Assembly: GCF_021742065.1 (NCBI RefSeq)
Contig: NZ_JAKKIE010000020.1
Span: 3,283-67,282 of the forward strand
DNA length: 64,000 nt
Origin: Rhizorhapis sp. SPR117
Lineage (GTDB): Bacteria > Pseudomonadota > Alphaproteobacteria > Sphingomonadales > Sphingomonadaceae
Direction: 5' to 3'
Shown here: positions 27,821 through 35,489 of the stretch, piece after piece
Numbering within the stretch: the first letter of the stretch is position 1
Layout: the number at the start of each line of letters is the position of its first letter
Made by a program: the position numbers and the translations under genes
The notes under the pieces: generated by a model
The model's input: the letters and a program-made list of their open reading frames with translations, nothing else
What the model was told of the DNA's origin: nothing
The model's database searches: none

Positions 27821-29479
27821 TCAGTTCCGGGCGGCGCGGGCCTTGGCTATGGCGGCTTTCAGGGCATCATAGCCAACTGCGCCCGACAATACCTGATCGC
27901 CTACTACCCACGTTGGCGTGCCGGTCGCCTGCAATGATTGTGCAAGGCGCAGGTTGTTTGCGATTTCAGCGCTAATATCGCCTGCCGACATGCCGCTCGC
28001 CAGTGCGGCGGGGTCAAGGCCGACTTTCTTTGCGGCGGCCGCGATGCTTTCCTTTGATGGACGACCGGCGGCATAAAGTGCCCGGTGGAAGCGGCCATAT
28101 TGGCCTTGCTTGGCGGCGTACAGGCTGGCCTTGGCTGCTTCGCCGCTTTCATCGCTGAGGATCGGCAACTCGCGGTAAACGACTTTCAGACCTTTATCCT
28201 GCGCGAGCAGCCGGTCAATGTCGGGCAGGCTGGCCCGGCAATAGCCGCAGGCATAGTCGAAAAATTCGACGAGGACGACATCACCATCCTTTGCTCCATC
28301 AAATCCGCCCGCGAACGGCTTTTCCAATTCGGCCCGGTTGCGATCTACGATTGAGGACATGCGCTTTGCCTGCAGTCGGTCAATGGCCTCCGGAATGATT
28401 TCGGGATGTTCAAGAATATAGTTGCGAACGATCATCTCCACCTGCGCGCGGTCCATCGCGCCAGTAGGCGTAGGCGATTGGGCAGCGGATAGATCGCTTG
28501 CTCCGCCTTGCAGCATCAGGGCGGCTACACCAGCGGCAGCAAGGAAGATGGTTGCGCCAAATGTCATCTGAAATGTCCTGTTCTGGTAAAACGGCAGGCT
28601 GCCGGTCGAAGAAAATAATGCCGAGCCGAGCAATTTGAACGCCGCCCATCGGGGTGCCGTGCGCGATTGTACGGTGGCGGCATCGGCTGCCCGAACAGAT
28701 TCCTGCAGAGGACTGGATTCCGATATGGGCGGTATCTCTGCCTTCGCTGCCAACATACTGATGGGCCGCTCGACAGGTTGCTCGGGTTCATCAGCAAACA
28801 GGGGCAATGCGCCCTGCGCGCCGACCCAGCTGGAGCGAACGGGAGCGGGCAGCGCTTCACGTACATCCATGCCGTCAACCGCGACGCCTTCTTCCTTCAA
28901 GAGACGCATGAGTTCGGAAGGAACGGGCGGCGCTGGACTGTCTGCGCTTGCAGGCGTCGCGCGCGATGCCTTGGCTGCGGCTTTTTTCGTCGCTGCCTGC
29001 ATGTGGCGGTCGGTAATCTGCGCACGTGCCCGGGCAAGCGCAGCTCGGATACTCTCCGCACGGTGGGCGATAGCCCGCCCGGCCCGTTGAGCTACAGCAG
29101 CGCCTTTCCTGCCAATCGTTGTGGCTATCGGCCCCGATCGCGCCTGAGCGGCATTGGCCGCACGGCGCGTAGCCGCAATGGTGGCACGGCCCGCGCGGAC
29201 CGATCCAGCGCGGAGCTTTTCTGCCTTCTGCGGATAATTCTGCGCCTCCACCCATTTTCGTGTCAGGGCGATTCGAGCTGGCATATCGATCCGTTCGCCA
29301 AGGTCATGGGCGCGTCCCGGCAGGGTTTTGGCAAATGCGCCCCCTTTGACAAGCAACGGCCAGACCAGTTTGACAAAAGTTGCTGCTGCGGCTTTTCCGG
29401 TCTTTGTTGCGCGCTGCAATGTGCCGGATGCGTCGTCCCGGCCTTTCGGCGTGTGAAATTGTCCTCGGTTGTCCCCCAT
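27821..29479 (-). CDS. DsbA-family thiol oxidoreductase with long N-terminal extension
   Basis: A 552-residue protein. The C-terminal third is a DsbA/Com1-like thioredoxin-fold domain: the NYILEHPEIIPEAIDRLQ prefix, EFFDYACGYCRAS with the CGYC active site, and the cis-proline region TGTPTWVVG. The first about 310 residues form an unusual Ala/Arg/Lys-rich cytoplasmic region, partly helical (to about residue 175), then a Pro/Ser-rich part, before one membrane segment (FGATIFLAAAGVAALML, about 320-336). Ordinary family members have only a signal peptide there. It starts eight bases after the stop of the M48 protease gene on the same strand, suggesting joint action in envelope protein folding. 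Confidence 0.85.
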   Translation of the reverse strand: MGDNRGQFHTPKGRDDASGTLQRATKTGKAAAATFVKLVWPLLVKGGAFAKTLPGRAHDLGERIDMPARIALTRKWVEAQNYPQKAEKLRAGSVRAGRATIAATRRAANAAQARSGPIATTIGRKGAAVAQRAGRAIAHRAESIRAALARARAQITDRHMQAATKKAAAKASRATPASADSPAPPVPSELMRLLKEEGVAVDGMDVREALPAPVRSSWVGAQGALPLFADEPEQPVERPISMLAAKAEIPPISESSPLQESVRAADAATVQSRTAPRWAAFKLLGSALFSSTGSLPFYQNRTFQMTFGATIFLAAAGVAALMLQGGASDLSAAQSPTPTGAMDRAQVEMIVRNYILEHPEIIPEAIDRLQAKRMSSIVDRNRAELEKPFAGGFDGAKDGDVVLVEFFDYACGYCRASLPDIDRLLAQDKGLKVVYRELPILSDESGEAAKASLYAAKQGQYGRFHRALYAAGRPSKESIAAAAKKVGLDPAALASGMSAGDISAEIANNLRLAQSLQATGTPTWVVGDQVLSGAVGYDALKAAIAKARAARN

Positions 29480-29487
29480 TGCGGCGC

Positions 29488-30828
29488 CTATCGTTTCTTT
29501 TTGCTGTCAACGGCAAAGCGCGTGACCATCGCTATATCCTGCGCCCGCAGCCAGTCGGGCGTGCCTTGCTTTATTCCGGCCATAGCGGCTTCGGCGCTGA
29601 GCAGGGCCAATGCAGGCTTTCCGGTCATCTGATAACGTTCCGCCGTGGCCAGTGCCGCTCGCGCCGTATCGCCCTGCCGCTCATAAACAACACCAAGCTG
29701 ATACCAGGCGAAAGGGTTGTCCTTGTCCTTGTTAACGGCTGATTTGAGAACTTTTGCGGCTTCCGGCAGATAGCTGTTGTCGTCGGTCGCGACCAGCGCG
29801 TGACCGAGCAAGGCGGCAATTAATGGCTGGCTGCCCGTTTCTGCGACGGCACGGCGGAGCGGTGGAATGGCCTCTGCCGGATGTCCCGATTCCAGTAATA
29901 TCTGCCCTTCCAGTTCCAGGAAATAAGGGTCGTCCGGCGCCATGGCGAGAAGGCCATTCACCTCGGCTGCCGCTTTGTCGGGATAGGCGGATTTGTGCCA
30001 GGCATAAGCGCGCGCATAGCGCGCGGGAATGCTCTTGTCCGTTTCCGGGTAAAGGCGAAGCGTTTGGGTGGGATCCGAAACAAAGCCCACCAGCTTTGCC
30101 TTTACCCGTTCAAAGCGCGCCTCCAATTTCGGGTCTATGGGTTTGTCCCACGCCGGGTCCTTGCGATATACTTCACCCAGCACGGCCATACGCTCGCCGG
30201 ATAGCGGGTGGGTACGGGCATAGCTGTCGGTCTGGGGAATGGCGAGGCGGAATTCCTGATTCTGCAGCTTCTTGAAAAAGGCAAGGCTGCCCCGTCCGGT
30301 AACCCCTGCCCTGGACAAATAGCGCGCACCGGCAAGATCGGCGGAACTTTCCTGATTGCGTGAAAAAGACAGATATTTGCCCATCGCGGCCTGTTGACCA
30401 GCGGCCATGATACCCATGCCCGCTTCGGCACCACCCGCAGCCATGGCCGCCGCGCCGAGCAGGAGGCTGAGCAGGGTGATGCCTGTTGCGGCCTTTATGC
30501 CTTCACTTGACCGTATGATATGGCCGCCCTCGATATGGCCCAGTTCATGTGCAATGACGCCCTGCAACTGGTTCACATCATCGGCTTTTGCGACAAGGCC
30601 GCTGTGTATCCAGACGATCTGACCGCCAGCGACGAAGGCGTTGATCTCCGGGTCATTAATCAACAGTACCTGAACATTATGAGGATCAAGCCCGGCCGCC
30701 TTAACAAGAGGTGCGGAAATCTCATTGAACAGCGCCTCTGTTTCCGCATCCCGCAGAATTTGCTGTGCCACAGCAGGCTGCACAATCAGCAGCATGGACA
30801 GGAGCAGAAGGGCAAGGCCGCGAAGCAT
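29488..30828 (-). CDS. BepA-like M48 metalloprotease with TPR domain
   Basis: A 446-residue periplasmic protease with a signal peptide (MLRGLALLLLSMLLI... ending VAQ), an M48 domain with the zinc motif HELGH in VIAHELGHIEGGH, NQESSADLAGARYLSRAG as third-ligand region, and C-terminal TPR repeats. E. coli BepA has the same layout and degrades or assists outer-membrane proteins such as LptD, whose maturation depends on disulfides. ATG 30828 has an excellent GGAGG ribosome site. The DsbA-family gene follows after eight bases. Confidence 0.92.
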   Translation of the reverse strand: MLRGLALLLLSMLLIVQPAVAQQILRDAETEALFNEISAPLVKAAGLDPHNVQVLLINDPEINAFVAGGQIVWIHSGLVAKADDVNQLQGVIAHELGHIEGGHIIRSSEGIKAATGITLLSLLLGAAAMAAGGAEAGMGIMAAGQQAAMGKYLSFSRNQESSADLAGARYLSRAGVTGRGSLAFFKKLQNQEFRLAIPQTDSYARTHPLSGERMAVLGEVYRKDPAWDKPIDPKLEARFERVKAKLVGFVSDPTQTLRLYPETDKSIPARYARAYAWHKSAYPDKAAAEVNGLLAMAPDDPYFLELEGQILLESGHPAEAIPPLRRAVAETGSQPLIAALLGHALVATDDNSYLPEAAKVLKSAVNKDKDNPFAWYQLGVVYERQGDTARAALATAERYQMTGKPALALLSAEAAMAGIKQGTPDWLRAQDIAMVTRFAVDSKKKR

Positions 30829-30975
30829 GTGCCTCCTATCGGCTATAAACCGCAGCCGATCAACGGAAAGGGACGGTATCATCGACGCTTCATGGCGCAA
30901 CGGGGCTGAACCGGGGATGAAATGCATGACCCTCCGCCCCGAGCAAGGGGAAGCAGGGCCATGCCAGAAGGTCCG

Positions 30976-33648
30976 TCAGTTACCGAAGGTGCGTTGCCAC
31001 CAGCCACGGCGAAGTGCGCCATCCTCGTCGGTTTCACCGTCATCACTATTATTATTGGAGTCATTGGCTGGCGTCTGCGCCGTAGTTGGCGATGATTCCG
31101 GTTGCGCAGTGCTGTCGGCAGCGACCTCTTCCGCCACAGTATCGATAGCAGGTTCAGCCTTTTTCCCTCGCGTACGCTTGGGCTTCTCAGTTACCGGCTC
31201 AACGGCAGGTGCGGCGTCGACCTGTGTGGTTTCCGGTTCGGTCTTTGGCGCAGCTTTGCGGCGGGTGCGCTTGGGCTTTTCCGCAACCGGCGCTTCGACG
31301 GCTTCAGCTTCGACCGGAGTTTCAGCAGTCGGCATTTCAGGAGCGGCGGTCGTTTCGGCCACTGCAGCTTCCTGCGCATCGTCTTTGCGCGCGCGTGGGC
31401 GACGGCGTGTCTTCTTGGGCGCGGCCTCTTCCGCTACTTCAGAGGACGATTCAGGAGTTGCCTCTGCGGGGACATGGGCAGCAGCGGATGGTTCGACCTC
31501 CGTTTCCACTCCTGCGCCTTCCGTGCCCGCTTCGCTGACAGCATCGACAGCTTCTCCTCCACGGCGGCGGCGGCCGCCGCGGCGGCCACGGCGACTGCGA
31601 CGAGGATTGGCTTCTTCGTCTTCGGACGCATCAATTCCGATGGCGCCATCTTCCTGGGTCTGTGCTGTGCCGGCATCCTCTGCCATTTCCGCGCTGACAG
31701 CATGGGCCTGACCTTCGGTGGTTTCGCCATCGGTTTGTTCGGGCCGTTCATCGCGGCGGCCACGGCGGCCACGACGACGACGACGGCGACGGCTGCCACC
31801 TTCGCCTTCCTCACGCTCTTTACGCTCGGCAGTCGTTTCGTTGGCTATCTCCGCCTCGATCTCTTCGTCCACTTCCTCGTCGAGGATGTCCTCTTCCTCT
31901 TCCTCAACGATGGGAGCAAAAGTAACGATGTTCGCAGGGCGCGGACCGCTGGCCTCAACAGACATGCGGGCGCCTTCGGTTTCGCCATCAGGCAGGATGA
32001 CGATCTTGACGCCATAGCGCGTTTCGATCTCATCGATTTCGGCGCGCTTATTGTTCAGAACGTAAAAAGCGGCTTCCTGGCTGGCGCGCAGGGTCACGAT
32101 GATGCCGCGACCGCGTGCGGCCTCTTCCTCCAGCAAACGAAGTGCGGAAAGGCCCGCCGAGGAGGCGGTACGGACAAGGCCCGTGCCCTCGCAATGCGGA
32201 CATTCGCGCGTCGATGCCTCCAGTACGCCGGTGCGCAGGCGCTGGCGGCTCATTTCCATCAGGCCGAAGCCAGAAATGCGACCTACCTGAATACGCGCGC
32301 GGTCGTCCCTCAACGCATCCTTCATTGCCTTTTCGACTTTGCGGATGTTGGAGTTGTGCTCCATGTCGATAAAGTCGATAACGACCAGACCCGCCATGTC
32401 GCGCAATTTCAATTGGCGCGCAATTTCGCGGGCGGCTTCCAGATTGGTCGCAACAGCGGTCTGTTCGATGCCATGTTCGCGCGTCGACCGCCCAGAGTTG
32501 ATGTCGATCGAAACCAGGGCTTCGGTGGGGTTGATGACCAGATAGCCACCCGATTTCAATTGCACCACTGGATGATACATGGCGGCAAGCTGATCCTCGA
32601 CGCCATGCCGCTGGAACAGCGAAACCGCATCGGCATATTGCTGCACCCGGCGCGCATGGCTGGGCATCAACAGCTTCATGAAATCCTTGGCGGCGCGGTA
32701 GCCGTCCTCGCCCTCGATCAGCACCTCCTCAATGTCGCGATTATATATGTCGCGAATGGCGCGCTTGATGAGATCGCTGTCATTGTGGATGAGTTCGGGC
32801 GCCGATGCCTTCAGCGTCTTTTCGCGAATCTCGTCCCACAGGCGCGCGAGATAATCGAAGTCGCGCTTGATTTCCGGCTTCGTGCGCTGCAACCCGGCGG
32901 TGCGGACGATACAGCCCATTGTGCTGGGCAGCTTCATTTCCGCAATAATGGACTTCAACCGCTTGCGGTCGGCCACATTGCTGATCTTGCGCGAAATGCC
33001 GCCGCCATGGCTGGTGTTGGGCATCAGTACGCAATAGCGACCGGCCAGGCTCAGATATGTTGTGAGCGCCGCACCCTTGTTGCCGCGTTCTTCCTTGACG
33101 ACCTGCACCAGCAGCACCTGCCGCCGACGAATGACGTCCTGGATCTTGTACCGACGGCGCAGCGCCATGCGTTTGCGGCGTAGATCGTCCGCAGCACCAT
33201 CGCCGTTGCGGGCTTTGGCAGGAGGGGCGGACTCTTCGTTCCCGTCATGGTCGTCCTCGCCCTCTTCGTCATCAAGAGCGGCGGGCGGAGCCATGTCTTC
33301 CAGTTCGCCTTCGCCGTCCGCATCCTCCTCCTCGGCTCGAAGTGCGGCTTCCTCTGCGGCATGCTCGGCCTCTTCGGCGAGCAATGCCTCCCGATCTTCG
33401 CGCGGAATCTGATAATAGTCGGGGTGGATTTCCGAAAAAGCCAGGAAGCCATGGCGATTGCCGCCATAGTCCACGAACGCCGCCTGAAGCGACGGTTCAA
33501 CTCGCGTGACCTTGGCTAGATAGATATTCCCTTTGAGCTGTTTGTGCTCGGCGGATTCGAAATCAAATTCCTCGATCCGGTTTCCCTTGACGACGGCAAC
33601 CCGGGTTTCTTCCCGGTGGCGCGCGTCGATCAGCATACGCATTGTCAT
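30976..33648 (-). CDS. rne: Ribonuclease E/G
   Basis: Endoribonuclease that starts mRNA decay and processes rRNA/tRNA precursors. The 890 residues hold an N-terminal S1 domain (NIYLAKVTRVEPSLQAAFVDYG) interrupted by a long acidic insertion (about residues 90-150), an RNase H/5'-sensor core with VINPTEALVSIDINSGR and DMAGLVVIDFIDM, the zinc-link CPHCEGTG, and an Arg/Glu/Ala-rich disordered tail with an RRRRRRRGRRGRRD patch, the probable RNA-binding and degradosome scaffold. ATG 33648 follows GGAG by eight bases. A long leader precedes it. Confidence 0.96.
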   Translation of the reverse strand: MTMRMLIDARHREETRVAVVKGNRIEEFDFESAEHKQLKGNIYLAKVTRVEPSLQAAFVDYGGNRHGFLAFSEIHPDYYQIPREDREALLAEEAEHAAEEAALRAEEEDADGEGELEDMAPPAALDDEEGEDDHDGNEESAPPAKARNGDGAADDLRRKRMALRRRYKIQDVIRRRQVLLVQVVKEERGNKGAALTTYLSLAGRYCVLMPNTSHGGGISRKISNVADRKRLKSIIAEMKLPSTMGCIVRTAGLQRTKPEIKRDFDYLARLWDEIREKTLKASAPELIHNDSDLIKRAIRDIYNRDIEEVLIEGEDGYRAAKDFMKLLMPSHARRVQQYADAVSLFQRHGVEDQLAAMYHPVVQLKSGGYLVINPTEALVSIDINSGRSTREHGIEQTAVATNLEAAREIARQLKLRDMAGLVVIDFIDMEHNSNIRKVEKAMKDALRDDRARIQVGRISGFGLMEMSRQRLRTGVLEASTRECPHCEGTGLVRTASSAGLSALRLLEEEAARGRGIIVTLRASQEAAFYVLNNKRAEIDEIETRYGVKIVILPDGETEGARMSVEASGPRPANIVTFAPIVEEEEEDILDEEVDEEIEAEIANETTAERKEREEGEGGSRRRRRRRGRRGRRDERPEQTDGETTEGQAHAVSAEMAEDAGTAQTQEDGAIGIDASEDEEANPRRSRRGRRGGRRRRGGEAVDAVSEAGTEGAGVETEVEPSAAAHVPAEATPESSSEVAEEAAPKKTRRRPRARKDDAQEAAVAETTAAPEMPTAETPVEAEAVEAPVAEKPKRTRRKAAPKTEPETTQVDAAPAVEPVTEKPKRTRGKKAEPAIDTVAEEVAADSTAQPESSPTTAQTPANDSNNNSDDGETDEDGALRRGWWQRTFGN

Positions 33649-34123
33649 GTATTATACTCCAGGCATGGCGGCCCGCGGCCAGGCGGCGGGGGGCCATGCG
33701 ATATGAAAAAAGCAAACGCGGCGCTGTGCGCCGGTCGTTCGCAGGGGTGTGAAGAGTGGAATGTGCCTCTACTGCATAGGCATGGCCGGCAATTTTGCCC
33801 GGCCGCGACAGTCGCATCCATACGCCAAGACCCATAGATGGGTTTTGGAGTCGGGAAGAAAAATGCCTCATGCAGCGTCAACCTGTCTGATCGCCATCAA
33901 TTATGGCGATTCGCGAAACCCGATATTGACCAGAAAAATCAATGCGGGACCCTTTACCGCTAGCACCGGAAGTGGGAACGAGCAATGTCTCCTATAAATT
34001 TATTGCGCCACGACGGAACAAAGCATCCTTAATGGTGCGTTTACGATTTCGCTTTATGGGGGGCGAGCGGCTTTTTGCTCAATGCCGCCTTCGGCGCGAT
34101 GACAGAGGCAAAAGGCACAATTT
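33649..34123. promoter_or_regulatory. 475-bp divergent region with rne leader hairpins
   Basis: No gene seen here between rne (minus) and the amidase gene (plus). Two strong hairpins are visible: 33784-33804 (GGCCGG.../...CCGGCC, 9 pairs with one bulge) and 33890-33910 (ATCGCCAT, 5-base loop, ATGGCGAT, perfect). Both would lie in a long 5' leader of rne if transcription starts beyond 33910. RNase E genes in other bacteria autoregulate through structured leaders; that this one does so is inference. TTGACC at about 33926 on the plus strand may be part of the amidase promoter. Confidence 0.4.
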
Positions 34124-35377
34124 ATGAAATTTGGCTGGACCTGGGCACGCACGGCACGCAAATATGCACCCATGTTCCTGTTTTTTATATTGGCCGCCAC
34201 GATGTTCGCTGCCCCGGCTGAGGCGGGCACCATCAATGCCGTCCAGGTGAATGGCGACACGGTCACTGTTCGCTTTGATGAAAGCGTCAGCGGCGCTTCC
34301 GCCTTTCTGTTGGATGCACCACGGCGCATCGCCCTTGACATCAAGGGCGCGCAGCCGGGTGCTGGCGGCGTGGCACGCGGTGTCGTCTCCGCAATTCGTC
34401 AGGGCCAGTTCGACCCAAGCACGGCACGGGTCGTTTTCGATCTTTCGCGCCCCGCGATCATATCGGGTGGCCAGTTTGCTGCGGACGGCAAGACGCTGAC
34501 ATTATCGCTTCGCAATGCGGATGCTCGTGATTTTAGCGCCGCAGCCGCCCGCGGGCGGAGTGCGTTTGACCCGCCGGCTGCAAACGCCGCGCGCACGCCC
34601 AGCAGGACGCACGGCATCACGGTCGCCATTCCGCAGCCTGCAAAGGGCGTTGACCTGCCCCGGGTGGCTGGCCCCGCCGACGACAGCCGGCCGCTGGTCG
34701 TGATCGATGCAGGCCATGGCGGGCATGACCCTGGTGCGCTCAACAAGGAACTCGGCACGCGCGAAAAGGACATCACCTTGGCGGTCGCCCGGGCGATTCG
34801 TCGTGAACTGTTGAAATCCGGGCGCGTGCGCGTGGCCCTGACCCGTAACGACGACCGGTTTCTGGTGCTGGAAGAGCGTTATGGCATTGCACGCAGGATG
34901 AAGGCGGACCTGTTCATTTCCGTTCATGCGGATGCGGCCGAAAATGAGGATGCGCACGGCGCGACCATATACACGCTTTCCGAAGTCGCGTCGGACCGCG
35001 AGGCGGCCAGACTGGCCGCGCGCGAGAACAAATCCGACATTATCAACGGCGTCAATCTGGGCGACCAGAGCAGCGATGTGTCCTCGATCCTGATTGACCT
35101 GACACAACGTGAGACGATGAACATATCATCCAGCTTCGCCAAATTGTTACAGCGGGAGGCTGCTCCGCTGGTTGATTTTCGTTCCGCCTATCATCGTTTC
35201 GCTTCGCTGATCGTGCTCAAGGCGCCCGACACGCCGTCGATTCTGTTCGAAACCGGCTATATCACCAATGCCGATGACGTGCGGTTCCTGACATCGCCGG
35301 AAGGACAGTCGAAAATCGCGCAAGGCGTGGCAAGGGCTATTGAGATCCATTTTGCGCGCAAGCTGGTCCAAAACTAG
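34124..35377 (+). CDS. amiC: N-acetylmuramoyl-L-alanine amidase (AMIN + Amidase_3)
   Basis: Periplasmic zinc amidase that cleaves the stem peptide from MurNAc during daughter-cell separation. The 417-residue protein has a signal peptide ending AEA, an AMIN domain (VRFDESVSGASAFLL, DIKGAQPG) for septal targeting, and an Amidase_3 catalytic domain with IDAGHGGHDPGA, the Glu in TREKD, SVHADA and the catalytic Glu in FETGYITN. An SDVSSILIDL-containing stretch fits the autoinhibitory helix of AmiC-type enzymes. The next gene is a PBP1A, forming a peptidoglycan pair common in alphaproteobacteria. Confidence 0.92.
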   Translation: MKFGWTWARTARKYAPMFLFFILAATMFAAPAEAGTINAVQVNGDTVTVRFDESVSGASAFLLDAPRRIALDIKGAQPGAGGVARGVVSAIRQGQFDPSTARVVFDLSRPAIISGGQFAADGKTLTLSLRNADARDFSAAAARGRSAFDPPAANAARTPSRTHGITVAIPQPAKGVDLPRVAGPADDSRPLVVIDAGHGGHDPGALNKELGTREKDITLAVARAIRRELLKSGRVRVALTRNDDRFLVLEERYGIARRMKADLFISVHADAAENEDAHGATIYTLSEVASDREAARLAARENKSDIINGVNLGDQSSDVSSILIDLTQRETMNISSSFAKLLQREAAPLVDFRSAYHRFASLIVLKAPDTPSILFETGYITNADDVRFLTSPEGQSKIAQGVARAIEIHFARKLVQN

Positions 35378-35489
35378 ACCTGAAGCCTCGGCCTGACGCC
35401 AGATCAAATGCTTCCGCCTTCATTCGTTTTGCGGCCAGCACCATATCCCGGCTGGCAATCGCCGTAAAAATTGCTAGAGCCGGTCCGTG

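Noticed and set aside
28667..29632. Plus-strand frame opposite the DsbA-family gene
   Set aside because: Antisense shadow; the minus strand carries the thioredoxin-fold signature and coupling to the M48 gene.
31102..33183. Long plus-strand frame (693 codons) antisense to rne
   Set aside because: Caused by GC-rich codon bias and the repetitive RNase E tail; the product is low complexity without domains, and rne is clearly the coding strand.
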